From Pseudooceanicola sp. (GTDB lineage Bacteria > Pseudomonadota > Alphaproteobacteria > Rhodobacterales > Rhodobacteraceae), in assembly GCA_002709085.1 (NCBI GenBank), contig PAPR01000062.1, forward strand, positions 1 to 64,000: DNA of 64,000 bases, written 5' to 3'. Position numbers and translations under genes: made by a program. The notes beneath the pieces were generated by a model that worked only from the letters and a program-made list of their open reading frames with translations, was not told the origin of the DNA and made no database searches. Below are positions 31,259-41,211 of this stretch, in pieces. The stretch's first letter is position 1, and the number at the start of each line of letters is the position of its first letter.

Positions 31259-31342
31259 CAGACGAGCCGCCGGGTCAAGGCGTATGGATGCCCGCGCCGA
31301 TTTATCCCCTTTCCCGAATATCTGACAGACGGAACGCCCGAA

Positions 31343-34249
31343 ATGAGCGCCGAGACTCCCGACTACAAACAAACGCTGAACCTTCCCAAGACCGATTTCC
31401 CCATGCGAGCCGGATTGCCCAAGCGCGAGCCTGATTGGCTGGCCAAGTGGGAAAAGATCGGTGTCTATGACCGCCTGCGTGAAAAGGAGGGCCGCGCGCC
31501 CTTTGTGCTCCATGACGGCCCACCCTATGCCAACGGGCATTTGCACATCGGTCATGCGTTGAACAAAATTCTGAAAGATATGGTCGTGCGTTCACACCAG
31601 ATGATGGGCCATGACGCGCGCTATATCCCCGGTTGGGATTGTCACGGTCTTCCGATTGAATGGAAGATCGAAGAGCAGTACCGCAAAAAGGGCAAGAACA
31701 AGGACGACGTGCCTGTCGTCGATTTCCGTCAGGAATGCCGGTCTTTTGCCGAAGGCTGGGTCGATATCCAGCGCGAAGAATTCAAACGTCTGGGGATCAC
31801 CGGCAATTGGGAAAACCCTTATCTGACGATGGATTTCCACGCCGAACGTGTCATCGCCGAAGAATTCATGAAATTCCTGATGAACGGGTCGCTCTATCAG
31901 GGCTCGAAACCCGTGATGTGGTCGCCCGTTGAAAAGACCGCGCTGGCCGAGGCGGAGGTTGAGTACCACGACAAGGAGAGCTTTACCATTTGGGTGAAGT
32001 TCAAGGTCGTGGGCACGGGCGATGCGACGCTGGATTCCGCACAGGTGGTGATCTGGACCACGACCCCTTGGACCATGCCGTCTAACAAGGCGGTGGTTTA
32101 TGGCGAGAGCATCTCTTACGGGCTGTATGAGATCACCGGGCGACCCGAGGAATGCTGGGTCTCTATCGGGGATCGCTATATCCTGGCGGATGATCGCGCG
32201 GCCGATGTTTTGGGGCGCGCCCGTTTGGAAGAAGGCATGTATCGCCGATTGTGCGATGTGACCCAGGACGATCTGGCCAAGATTTCGTTGCATCACCCGC
32301 TGGCCGGGGCCGAAGGCTCCAATGGCGAATGGGATGACATCCGTGATTTCCGCGCCGCCGATTTCGTCACCGACACCGAAGGGACCGGGTTCGTGCATTG
32401 TGCGCCATCCCACGGGATGGAGGAATACGACCTTTATCGCGACCTCGGGATGTTGGAAAAAGTCATCACTTATAACGTGATGGACGACGGGTCGTTCCGT
32501 GCGGATTTGCCCTTCTTTGGGGGGAAATACATCCTGAACCGCAAGGGCGGCGAAGGGGATGCCAATAAGGCCGTGATCGACAAGCTGATCGAGGTTGGCG
32601 GTCTGCTGGCGCGTGGCAAGATCAAGCATAGCTATCCGCATTCATGGCGCTCCAAAGCGCCGATCATCTACCGCAACACGCCGCAGTGGTTCGCGGCCAT
32701 CGACAAGCCGGTTGGCGGAGATGACACCCATGGCAAAACCATCCGGGAACGGGCGCTGACCAGCATCGATAGTCTCGTGAAATGGCATCCGCAGACGGGG
32801 CGTAACCGTTTGTATTCGATGATCGAATCCCGTCCCGACTGGGTGCTGTCACGACAGCGCGCCTGGGGTGTACCGCTGACCTGTTTCGTGAAGAAGGGCG
32901 CTTTGCCGACCGACGCGGATTATCTGCTGCGCGATGACGCCGTAAACGCCCGTATCGCGGAGGCCTTTGAGACCGAGGGCGCGGATGTCTGGTACGCCGA
33001 GGGGGCGAAGGACCGCTTCATCGCCGATGCCGCGGACCCGGAGGCCTATGAGCAGGTGTTCGACGTGCTCGACGTGTGGTTCGATAGCGGCTCGACCCAC
33101 GCCTTTGTGCTGCGCGACCGCGCGGACGGGGCTGCGGACGGGATCGCGGATGTCTACCTCGAAGGGACCGACCAGCATCGCGGCTGGTTCCACTCCTCGA
33201 TGTTGCAGGCCTGCGGCACCAAGGGGCGCGCGCCTTACCGCAACGTGGTGACGCACGGCTTCACGCTGGATGCCAAGGGCAACAAGATGTCCAAATCGCT
33301 TGGCAATACCATCGTGCCCGAGAAGGTGGTCAAGGAATACGGCGCCGATATCCTGCGGCTCTGGGTGGCGCAGGCGGATTATTCGGCCGATCAGCGCATC
33401 GGGCCGGAGATCCTCAAGGGCGTCGCGGACAGCTACCGGCGGTTGCGCAACACCATGCGTTTCCTGCTCGGCTCGCTCAACGGTTTTGACGAGGCCGATC
33501 GCGTGGCCCCCGAAGAGATGCCGGAACTGGAACGTTGGGTGCTGCACCGTCTGGCCGAGCTCGATGACGTCGTGCGCGAGGGCTATGCCAGCTACAACTT
33601 CCAGTCGATGTTCCAGGCGGTCTTCAACTTTGCCACGGTGGAGCTTTCGGCCTTCTACTTCGACATCCGCAAGGACGCGCTTTACTGCGACGGTGACACG
33701 TTGCGGGCGAAATCGGCGCGCACGGTTCTCGACATCCTGTTCCACCGCCTGACGACATGGCTCGCCCCGGTGCTGGTCTTCACGATGGAGGAGGTCTGGC
33801 TGGAACGCTTCCCCGGTGAGGGCTCCTCGATCCACCTCGTCGATTTTCCCGAGACCCCGGCGGCATGGCGCGACGCGGCGCTGGCGCAGAAATGGGGTCG
33901 CGTCCGCCAAGCCCGGCGCGCGGTCACGGCGGCGCTGGAGATCCAGCGCACGGACAAGGTGATCGGCGCCTCGCTGGAGGCCGCGCCGCTGGTCCATATC
34001 GCTGAGCCCGAGATGCTGGAGGCGCTGAAATCCGTCGCCTTCGAGGACATCTGCATCACCTCGGACATCGACCTCACCGGCGATCCCGCCCCGGACGAGG
34101 CCTTCCGCCTGCCCGAGGTGCCGGGCGTCGCCGTGGTCTTTGAACGCGCCGAGGGCGAGAAATGCCAGCGCTGCTGGAAGATCCGCCCCGATGTCGGCAC
34201 TCATACCCATGCCGGGACCTGCGCGCGCTGTGACGCCGCACTCGGTTGA
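31343..34249 (+). CDS. ileS: Isoleucyl-tRNA synthetase
   Basis: [40 protein letters not shown]-terminal CQRCWKIRPDVGTHTHAGTCARC zinc motif. Confidence 0.97.
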   Translation: MSAETPDYKQTLNLPKTDFPMRAGLPKREPDWLAKWEKIGVYDRLREKEGRAPFVLHDGPPYANGHLHIGHALNKILKDMVVRSHQMMGHDARYIPGWDCHGLPIEWKIEEQYRKKGKNKDDVPVVDFRQECRSFAEGWVDIQREEFKRLGITGNWENPYLTMDFHAERVIAEEFMKFLMNGSLYQGSKPVMWSPVEKTALAEAEVEYHDKESFTIWVKFKVVGTGDATLDSAQVVIWTTTPWTMPSNKAVVYGESISYGLYEITGRPEECWVSIGDRYILADDRAADVLGRARLEEGMYRRLCDVTQDDLAKISLHHPLAGAEGSNGEWDDIRDFRAADFVTDTEGTGFVHCAPSHGMEEYDLYRDLGMLEKVITYNVMDDGSFRADLPFFGGKYILNRKGGEGDANKAVIDKLIEVGGLLARGKIKHSYPHSWRSKAPIIYRNTPQWFAAIDKPVGGDDTHGKTIRERALTSIDSLVKWHPQTGRNRLYSMIESRPDWVLSRQRAWGVPLTCFVKKGALPTDADYLLRDDAVNARIAEAFETEGADVWYAEGAKDRFIADAADPEAYEQVFDVLDVWFDSGSTHAFVLRDRADGAADGIADVYLEGTDQHRGWFHSSMLQACGTKGRAPYRNVVTHGFTLDAKGNKMSKSLGNTIVPEKVVKEYGADILRLWVAQADYSADQRIGPEILKGVADSYRRLRNTMRFLLGSLNGFDEADRVAPEEMPELERWVLHRLAELDDVVREGYASYNFQSMFQAVFNFATVELSAFYFDIRKDALYCDGDTLRAKSARTVLDILFHRLTTWLAPVLVFTMEEVWLERFPGEGSSIHLVDFPETPAAWRDAALAQKWGRVRQARRAVTAALEIQRTDKVIGASLEAAPLVHIAEPEMLEALKSVAFEDICITSDIDLTGDPAPDEAFRLPEVPGVAVVFERAEGEKCQRCWKIRPDVGTHTHAGTCARCDAALG

Positions 34250-34270
34250 TCATGGCTTGGGACGGGGTGG

Positions 34271-34292
34271 CTTCATCTCGTCCCAAATACTC
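34271..34292 (-). repeat. Instance of dispersed intergenic motif
   Basis: + strand CTTCATCTCGTCCCAAATACTC; minus GAGTATTTGGGACGAGATGAAG; 21 bp after ileS stop. Confidence 0.55.
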
Positions 34293-34398
34293 AAATCCGA
34301 CGCGGGCCACCACGCCTGAGGGTGGGGCCGCGCGTCATCGGTTTACATCGCACCCCCGCCTTGCTAAGCCACTGGCGTTGGACAAAAAGGGGCGTGCC

Positions 34399-34452
34399 AT
34401 GACCGGCATCCTTTGGCAGGGGCACCAGATCGGAGGGCGATGGCGCGGGTGA
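34399..34452 (+). CDS. Candidate trp leader peptide MTGILWQGHQIGGRWRG
   Basis: Two Trp codons in 17, AAAAAGGGG Shine-Dalgarno, upstream of trpE(G) with GC stem-loop between. Confidence 0.55.
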   Translation: MTGILWQGHQIGGRWRG

Positions 34453-34479
34453 TCCGTCGCTGACCCTTTCCCTGTTCCT

Positions 34480-34508
34480 GCGGCGGCCACTGGCCTGCCG
34501 CCCCTTGT
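34480..34508 (+). promoter_or_regulatory. Candidate attenuator stem-loop upstream of trpE(G)
   Basis: GCGGC-GGCC-act-GGCC-t-GCCGC followed by CCCTTGT. Confidence 0.5.
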
Positions 34509-34520
34509 ACGAGACCCAGA

Positions 34521-36683
34521 ATGACCGATCTTACTTACCGAACCGACGGCGGCCTGACCATCACGCGCCGCGAGGTGCCTGCCGATTATCACCGTGACAC
34601 CGACCGGCTGGCGGAGCAGCTCGATTCACATCGCGGCGCGTTGTTTTCATCGAATTACGAATATCCGGGCCGCTACACCCGTTGGGAATTCGGCTTTTCC
34701 GAGCCTCCCGTGGTGGTGGAGGCACGCGGCCGCCAGATGCGCATCGCCGCGCTCAATCCGCGCGGGCGTGTCCTGCTAACGATGATGCGCGACGTGGTCG
34801 AAGGCTTGCCAGAGGTGGTGGATTTCACCGCTGCCGAGGAACAGTTCGATCTGCGCATCGCCGAACCCGACCGGGTCTATAACGAAGAGGAACGCTCTCG
34901 CGCGCCCTCGGTTTTCACGGTCCTGCGCGCCCTCGTGGGGCATTTCAAATCGGATGAGGATCACCACCTCGGCCTTTACGGTGGCTTTGGCTATGACCTC
35001 GCATTCCAGTTCGAACCGATCGAATTCCACCTCGAACGGCCCGCGGATCAGCGTGATCTCGTGCTTTTTCTAGCTGACGATCTGCTGGTGGCGGATCATT
35101 ACTCCGCCAGTGCCGTGCGCTATCGCTACGAGTTTTCCGACGGCACGCAGCGCACCGACGGGTTGAGCGGCGGCGGCGAAGAGGTCGCCTTTCAGCGCGG
35201 ACGCCAGGATGTGCCGCGCGGCGATCACCAGCCCGGCGAATATGCCGAACTCGTTAAGGAGGCCAAGAAAAGCTTCGTGCGCGGCGATCTCTTTGAGGTT
35301 GTGCCGGGGCAGGTGTTTTACGAACCCTGCAAGGACAGCCCCTCGGCCATCTTCAAGCGGTTGAAAAAGATTAATCCCGCCCCCTTCGGTTTCATCATGA
35401 ACCTCGGCGACAGCGAATATCTGGTGGGCGCCAGCCCCGAGATGTTCGTGCGCGTCACCGGGCGGCGGGTCGAAACCTGCCCGATTTCCGGCACCATCAA
35501 GCGCGGCGCGGATGCTATCGAGGACAGCGAACAGATCCTCAAGCTCTTGCAATCCAAGAAGGACGAGAGCGAACTGACCATGTGTTCCGACGTCGATCGA
35601 AACGACAAGAGCCGGGTGTGTGACCCCGGTTCCGTCCGCGTCATCGGTCGGCGTCAGATCGAGATGTATTCACGCCTGATCCACACCGTCGATCATATCG
35701 AGGGGCGGCTGCGCGCCGGGATGGACGCCTTTGACGCCTTTCTCAGCCACGCATGGGCGGTGACGGTGACGGGCGCGCCCAAGCTCTGGGCGATGCGGTT
35801 CATCGAAAAGCACGAGAAATCGACGCGTTTCTGGTATGGTGGGGCCATCGGGGCCATCGGCTTTGACGGCGACATGAACACCGGACTGACCCTGCGCACC
35901 ATCCGGATCAAGGATGGCGTGGCCGAGGTGCGCGCCGGCGCGACCCTGCTTTATGACAGCGACCCCGACGAGGAAGAGGCCGAGACCGAGCTGAAGGCCA
36001 GCGCCATGCGCGCCGCCATTCGCGGCGATGTCGCCAGCAATGAGCGGGGCGGCGATGATTGGCGCCTTGCGAAAGGCAAGGGGCGGCGCATTCTGCTGGT
36101 CGATCACGAAGACAGCTTTGTGCACACGCTGGCCAATTATTTTCGTCAAACCGGGGCCGAAGTGCTGACGACACGGTCGCCGGTGGATGAAGAGGTCTTT
36201 GCCGAATTCCGTCCCGATCTGGTGGTTTTGTCGCCGGGGCCGGGGACACCTGGCGATTTCGATTGCAGCGCGACACTCGACAAGGCGCTTGCGCGCAATT
36301 TGCCGGTTTTCGGGGTTTGCCTCGGAATGCAGGCGATTGCCGAACATTTCGGTGCGGATTTGATCCAGCTCGACGTGCCGATGCATGGCAAACCGTCGCG
36401 GGTCGATGTGTGCGATCCCGGATTGGTCTTTGACGGATTGCCGGACCAGGTGACCATCGGGCGCTATCATTCCCTGCACACAAAGCCAGAAACCTTGCCG
36501 GATGTTTTACGTGTGACGGCGACCACGGCTGATGGCGTCATTATGGGATTGCAACATCGCGATCTGCCGGTTGCGGCTGTGCAATTCCATCCTGAATCGA
36601 TCATGTCGCTGGGTCAGGACGCGGGCATTCGGATGATCGAAAACGTCGTCAGTCTACTCGTTGCACGGAACACGTCACAATAA
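34521..36683 (+). CDS. trpE(G): Fused anthranilate synthase component I/II
   Basis: TrpE core [36 protein letters not shown]-terminal GATase [25 protein letters not shown]. Confidence 0.96.
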   Translation: MTDLTYRTDGGLTITRREVPADYHRDTDRLAEQLDSHRGALFSSNYEYPGRYTRWEFGFSEPPVVVEARGRQMRIAALNPRGRVLLTMMRDVVEGLPEVVDFTAAEEQFDLRIAEPDRVYNEEERSRAPSVFTVLRALVGHFKSDEDHHLGLYGGFGYDLAFQFEPIEFHLERPADQRDLVLFLADDLLVADHYSASAVRYRYEFSDGTQRTDGLSGGGEEVAFQRGRQDVPRGDHQPGEYAELVKEAKKSFVRGDLFEVVPGQVFYEPCKDSPSAIFKRLKKINPAPFGFIMNLGDSEYLVGASPEMFVRVTGRRVETCPISGTIKRGADAIEDSEQILKLLQSKKDESELTMCSDVDRNDKSRVCDPGSVRVIGRRQIEMYSRLIHTVDHIEGRLRAGMDAFDAFLSHAWAVTVTGAPKLWAMRFIEKHEKSTRFWYGGAIGAIGFDGDMNTGLTLRTIRIKDGVAEVRAGATLLYDSDPDEEEAETELKASAMRAAIRGDVASNERGGDDWRLAKGKGRRILLVDHEDSFVHTLANYFRQTGAEVLTTRSPVDEEVFAEFRPDLVVLSPGPGTPGDFDCSATLDKALARNLPVFGVCLGMQAIAEHFGADLIQLDVPMHGKPSRVDVCDPGLVFDGLPDQVTIGRYHSLHTKPETLPDVLRVTATTADGVIMGLQHRDLPVAAVQFHPESIMSLGQDAGIRMIENVVSLLVARNTSQ

Positions 36684-36716
36684 AGTCTGTCCTCTGAGGG
36701 CGTTATGTCCATATCG

Positions 36717-36747
36717 AAAATGCCCGGCTTTGTGTCGGGCATTTTTT
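36717..36747 (+). terminator. Rho-independent terminator after trpE(G)
   Basis: AAAATGCCCGgctttgtgtCGGGCATTTTTT. Confidence 0.9.
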
Positions 36748-36896
36748 ATATTGGCGTCACGGCAGAAATTCGACTGATACAAATTGAAACTTGCGATTCC
36801 GGTAACAGGTATTTAACGAATAGGATTGAAAGTGTGTCTGGTTACGAAAATTCCGCCGCCTGTTTCGCGGCTTTCATCAAAAAGCAAGAGGAACGG

Positions 36897-37220
36897 ATGA
36901 CGACAGTTAACCTGAATGAGATGTCTCTGGACGAGTTGAAGGCGCTGCGAAAAGACGTCGACGCTGCAATCAAGAACTATGAGAGCCGCAAGAAGAAAGC
37001 CGCTCTCGCCGAATTGGAGGCCAAGGCCGCCGAGTTGGGGTTCAACCTGAATGATCTGACCGGAAGCGGCGGACGCTCACGCAAGATCAACCCGCCCAAA
37101 TTCCGGCACCCCGAGAATCCCGAATTGACGTGGAGCGGGCGCGGACGTCAACCTGATTGGTACAAGGAACAGATCAGCGCCGGTCGCGACCCCGAAGATA
37201 TGAAGATCGCCAAGTCCTAA
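36897..37220 (+). CDS. H-NS histone family DNA-binding protein
   Basis: N-terminal coiled coil; PPKFRHPENPELTWSGRGRQPDWYKEQISAG matches the H-NS C-terminal signature. Confidence 0.92.
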   Translation: MTTVNLNEMSLDELKALRKDVDAAIKNYESRKKKAALAELEAKAAELGFNLNDLTGSGGRSRKINPPKFRHPENPELTWSGRGRQPDWYKEQISAGRDPEDMKIAKS

Positions 37221-37232
37221 TTGCGAGGTCCT

Positions 37233-37297
37233 AATAGCCGTTACCGGGAATGGCAAAGTTGCTCTTGCCTCTCGCTTCACTCCCGGCAACGGCTATT
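37233..37297. repeat. Long imperfect inverted repeat (nested stem-loop) downstream of H-NS-like gene
   Basis: AATAGCCGTTaCCGGGA ... TCCCGGcAACGGCTATT, 16 paired bases per arm, inner GGCAA..TTGCC. Confidence 0.75.
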
Positions 37298-37595
37298 TCG
37301 ATATGTGTATCATTTGCTGAAACATGCGCGTCGTCTTCCCTCGCGCCTCGGAACGAATGCAATACATTCCGCGCCTTTGGTGGATGGATATAGCGGTGCC
37401 GGGGCAATCGATGATGACGTGCCCTGTCGCCAGCGTGCGACTACTCCGTCCAGCGCTGCACTGTCGACCAAAGTCGAAGACCGGTCGCGCAGCCCATGGT
37501 AAACCGATCCGCCGCCACACCGCGACCAGACCGCGATTGCCCAAGTTTTGCGCGCACACTTATGGCTCCGGTCGATTTCGCCACCTGGATCGAAA

Positions 37596-37613
37596 TTTTA
37601 CCATTTGATAAAA
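37596..37613. promoter_or_regulatory. Candidate RutR-like operator upstream of preT
   Basis: TTTTACCATTTGATAAAA versus TTTGACCANNTGGTCAAA (three mismatches). Confidence 0.45.
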
Positions 37614-37662
37614 AATTTTCCTGTGCCACGCTACTCCGCAGAGATCACAGCCGGAGTTTCCG

Positions 37663-39003
37663 ATGAACATTTCGCCCCGAACGGATGGCATCACCGCAGG
37701 CCGCCTGACCGAAGACGAGCTGGCGCAGAACTTTTCCGATCTGCATCCGCCTCTGGATAAGCACGAAGCGCATGTCGCCGCGGACCGGTGTTATTTTTGT
37801 CATGACGCGCCCTGCATGACGGCTTGTCCGACCTCCATCGACATCCCGCTGTTCATTCGCCAGATCGCGACGGGCACACCCGAAGCAGCGGCAAAGACGA
37901 TATTCGACCAGAACATCCTCGGCGGCATGTGCGCCCGTGTCTGTCCGACCGAAACCCTGTGCGAGGAGGTCTGCGTGCGCGAGATCGCCGAGGGCAAGCC
38001 GGTCGAAATCGGGCGCCTTCAGCGTTACGCAACGGACCGGCTGATGGCGCAGAACACCCATCCGTTTGAACGCGCTGCACCGACGGGCAAGCGCATCGCG
38101 GTGGTGGGCGCGGGGCCGGCGGGTCTGTCCTGCGCGCATCGCCTGGCGATGAAGGGGCATGAGGTTGTCATCCTCGATGCCCGACCCAAGCCCGGCGGGC
38201 TCAACGAATATGGCATCGCCTCCTACAAGAGCACCGAGAATTTCGCGCAGGCCGAAGTCGACTGGCTGCTGCGCATCGGCGGCATCACGATCGAGCCCGG
38301 CACCGCCCTCGGGCGCGACGTGACGCTGGAGGCCCTGTCATCGCGTTTCGATGCGGTCTTCATCGGCATGGGGCTGAACGGCGTCAACGCGCTCGCCACT
38401 CCGGGCGAGGGCCTTGCGAATGCGCGTGATGCGGTGGATTTCATCGCCGATCTGCGTCAGGCGGAGGATCTGCAATCGCAGCCCGTCGGGCGCAACGTCG
38501 TGGTGATCGGCGGCGGAATGACAGCGATCGACGCGGCGGTGCAATCCCGACTTCTGGGGGCAGAGACCGTCACCGTTGCCTACCGACGCGGACAGGACCG
38601 CATGGCGGCCTCGGTTTATGAACAGCACCTCGCCACAGCCAGCGGCGTGCGCATCCTCGCCAATGTCCAGCCGGTCGCGCTACACGGCAATGACGCACTG
38701 GAGGCGGTGGAGTTCGAATACACCCGCGACGTCGACGGTCGCCTGACCGGCACGGGCGAGACCATTCGCGTCCCGGCGGATCAATGTCTGCGCGCCATCG
38801 GTCAGACGCTGGCAGGCGCGCCGGAGCCGCTCGACCTTAGCGGGGGCAAGATCGCCGTGACCGGGGCCGGACGCACCAGCCTGCCCGGTGTCTGGGCCGG
38901 GGGGGACTGCGCCACGGGGGGCGACGATCTGACTGTAACGGCCGTTGCCGAGGGACGCGACGCCGCCGAAGACATCCACACGACGCTGATGGGAGAAGGC
39001 TAA
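37663..39003 (+). CDS. preT: NAD-dependent dihydropyrimidine dehydrogenase subunit PreT
   Basis: CYFCHDAPCMTACPTSIDIPLFIRQI; GAGPAGLSCAHRLAMKGHEV; next to preA. Confidence 0.93.
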   Translation: MNISPRTDGITAGRLTEDELAQNFSDLHPPLDKHEAHVAADRCYFCHDAPCMTACPTSIDIPLFIRQIATGTPEAAAKTIFDQNILGGMCARVCPTETLCEEVCVREIAEGKPVEIGRLQRYATDRLMAQNTHPFERAAPTGKRIAVVGAGPAGLSCAHRLAMKGHEVVILDARPKPGGLNEYGIASYKSTENFAQAEVDWLLRIGGITIEPGTALGRDVTLEALSSRFDAVFIGMGLNGVNALATPGEGLANARDAVDFIADLRQAEDLQSQPVGRNVVVIGGGMTAIDAAVQSRLLGAETVTVAYRRGQDRMAASVYEQHLATASGVRILANVQPVALHGNDALEAVEFEYTRDVDGRLTGTGETIRVPADQCLRAIGQTLAGAPEPLDLSGGKIAVTGAGRTSLPGVWAGGDCATGGDDLTVTAVAEGRDAAEDIHTTLMGEG

Positions 39004-40307
39004 TGGCTGATCTGACGACGACATTCCTGGGAATCACGTCACCCAACCCGTTCTGGCTGGCCTCCGCGCCCCCGACGGACAAGGAATACAACGTCCGGCG
39101 CGCCTTTGATGCCGGTTGGGGCGGCGTGGTGTGGAAGACGCTCGGTGAGGCGGGGCCACCCGTGGTCAACGTTAACGGCCCGCGTTACGGGGCGATCTGG
39201 GGTGCGGACCGGCGGCTGCTGGGGATGAACAACATTGAATTGATCACTGACCGCGATCTGCATACCAACCTCGAGGAGATGACGCGGGTCAAGAGGGACT
39301 ACCCCGAACACGCGCTCATCGCCTCCATCATGGTGCCCTGCGAAGAGGAGGCCTGGAAATCCATCCTGCCGCTCGTCGAGCAGACCGGCGCCGACGGGAT
39401 CGAGCTGAACTTTGGCTGCCCCCACGGAATGAGCGAGCGCGGCATGGGCGCGGCTGTCGGTCAAGTGCCGGAGTATATCCAGATGGTCGCGGAGTGGTGC
39501 AAGAAGTACTATTCCAAACCCGTTATCGTGAAACTGACCCCGAATATCACCGACATTCGCAAACCGGCGACGGCGGCAAAAATGGGTGGCGCGGATGCGG
39601 TGAGCCTGATCAATACGATCAATTCGATCACCCATGTCGATCTTGACCTGATGGCGCCGGAACCGACGATTGACGGCAAGGGCAGCCACGGCGGGTATTG
39701 CGGACCGGCGGTGAAACCGATTGCCCTGTCGATGGTCAGCGAAATCGCGCGGAATAACGAAACCCGCGGCTTGCCGATTTCGGGTATTGGCGGGATCACC
39801 ACCTGGCGCGATGCGGCGGAATTCATGGCTTTAGGCTGTGGAAATGTGCAGGTTTGCACGGCGGCGATGACCTATGGTTTCAAGGTCGTGCAGGAAATGA
39901 TCTCGGGCCTGTCGCAATGGATGGATGAAAAAGGCTATCGCTCGACCGAAGATTTCATCGGCATGGCGGTGCCCAATGTCACGGATTGGCAGCACCTCAA
40001 TCTCAATTACGTCACCAAGGCACGGATCGACCAGGACGCCTGCATCGGTTGTGGTCGCTGTTATGCCGCCTGCGAGGATACCTCGCATCAGGCCATCGCA
40101 ATGAGTGCAGAGCGGGAGTTCACGGTGATCGACGAGGAATGCGTCGCCTGCAATCTCTGCGTCAATGTCTGCCCGGTGGAGGAATGCATCACCATGGTCG
40201 AACTCGACAAGGGCAGCATTGATCCGCGCACCGGCGAAACGGTCCGCGACTATGCTAACTGGACGACGCATCCCAATAACCCCGCCGCGGTTCCGGCGGC
40301 GGAATAG
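39003..40307 (+). CDS. preA: NAD-dependent dihydropyrimidine dehydrogenase subunit PreA
   Basis: ELNFGCPHGMSERGMGAAVGQ; C-terminal CIGCGRCYAAC and CVACNLCVNVCPVEEC ferredoxin motifs. Confidence 0.95.
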   Translation: MADLTTTFLGITSPNPFWLASAPPTDKEYNVRRAFDAGWGGVVWKTLGEAGPPVVNVNGPRYGAIWGADRRLLGMNNIELITDRDLHTNLEEMTRVKRDYPEHALIASIMVPCEEEAWKSILPLVEQTGADGIELNFGCPHGMSERGMGAAVGQVPEYIQMVAEWCKKYYSKPVIVKLTPNITDIRKPATAAKMGGADAVSLINTINSITHVDLDLMAPEPTIDGKGSHGGYCGPAVKPIALSMVSEIARNNETRGLPISGIGGITTWRDAAEFMALGCGNVQVCTAAMTYGFKVVQEMISGLSQWMDEKGYRSTEDFIGMAVPNVTDWQHLNLNYVTKARIDQDACIGCGRCYAACEDTSHQAIAMSAEREFTVIDEECVACNLCVNVCPVEECITMVELDKGSIDPRTGETVRDYANWTTHPNNPAAVPAAE

Positions 40308-40323
40308 GGCGCGCGACTCCGGG

Positions 40324-40345
40324 CTTCATCTCGTTAAAAATACTC
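40324..40345 (-). repeat. Instance of dispersed intergenic motif
   Basis: + strand CTTCATCTCGTTAAAAATACTC, 19 of 22 identical to 34271-34292. Confidence 0.55.
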
Positions 40346-40396
40346 ACGGCGCGACCCCACCGGTCACGCCGCATGCGCCCCGCTTGCGCGGCGGTG

Positions 40397-41053
40397 TCAC
40401 ACCGACAACATCCGGGTGAACATCGTCACCAGATAGGCTTCGGCCTCGGGGAAGGGGTCGTCGACCTCCGGACCCAGCACCGCGCGGACCTGCACGTCGA
40501 AATCCGCGTAATGCTGGGTCAGCGACCAGATCGAGAACAGCAGGTGATGCGGATCCGAGGCGCGCAGCCGTCCCGCATGCATCCACTCGGCGATCACGCG
40601 CGCCTTGTCGTCGACCAGCGGTTTCAGCTCTGTCGACAGGGCGGGGCCGATACGCTCGGCGCCTTGCAGGATCTCATTGGCGAATAGACGGCTTTCACGC
40701 GGCATGTCGCGGCTCATCGCCAGTTTGCGCCGCACATAGGTGAGGATTTCCGAAAGGGGATCCCCTGTGTGATCAAGTTCGCGCAGCGGGTCGAGCCAGG
40801 TATCCATCAGCTGGTTCAGAAGATGGGTATGGATCGCCTCCTTGCTGGGAAAATAATAGAGCAGGTTCGGCTTGGAAAGCTCCGCCGCCCGCGCAATCTG
40901 GTCCACTGTGGTGCCGCGATAGCCATGGGTCGAGAAGACGTCGAGCGCGGCCTCGCAGATCACGGCGATTTTGGTGCGTTGGATACGGGTCTGCCCCATG
41001 ACATTGTCTTTCAAACCCGGTCCCCCGATCGAAAAATTCTGGTTTTGTTTCAA
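40397..41053 (-). CDS. TetR family regulator, RutR-like
   Basis: GTTVDQIARAAELSKPNLLYYFPSKEAIHTHLLNQLMDTWLDPL; within pyrimidine catabolism locus; start may be internal. Confidence 0.88.
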   Translation of the reverse strand: MKQNQNFSIGGPGLKDNVMGQTRIQRTKIAVICEAALDVFSTHGYRGTTVDQIARAAELSKPNLLYYFPSKEAIHTHLLNQLMDTWLDPLRELDHTGDPLSEILTYVRRKLAMSRDMPRESRLFANEILQGAERIGPALSTELKPLVDDKARVIAEWMHAGRLRASDPHHLLFSIWSLTQHYADFDVQVRAVLGPEVDDPFPEAEAYLVTMFTRMLSV

Positions 41054-41170
41054 TGTTTCGCAGTTTTCCCCTTTAGTCCAGAGATGTGCAAAAATTGGAC
41101 GATATGCCGGGCGAAGAGGGGGGCGGGGTGTGAAATTCTTGACTGGGTACAGGCCTCTGCTAGCGTGTCC

Positions 41171-41188
41171 TTTGACCGGTTGGTCAAA
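41171..41188. promoter_or_regulatory. Candidate RutR-type operator
   Basis: TTTGACCGGTTGGTCAAA between divergent regulator and amidohydrolase; near match to TTGACCANNTGGTCAA. Confidence 0.7.
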
Positions 41189-41211
41189 AGGTTGGCGGGC
41201 AGGAGGCTCAA

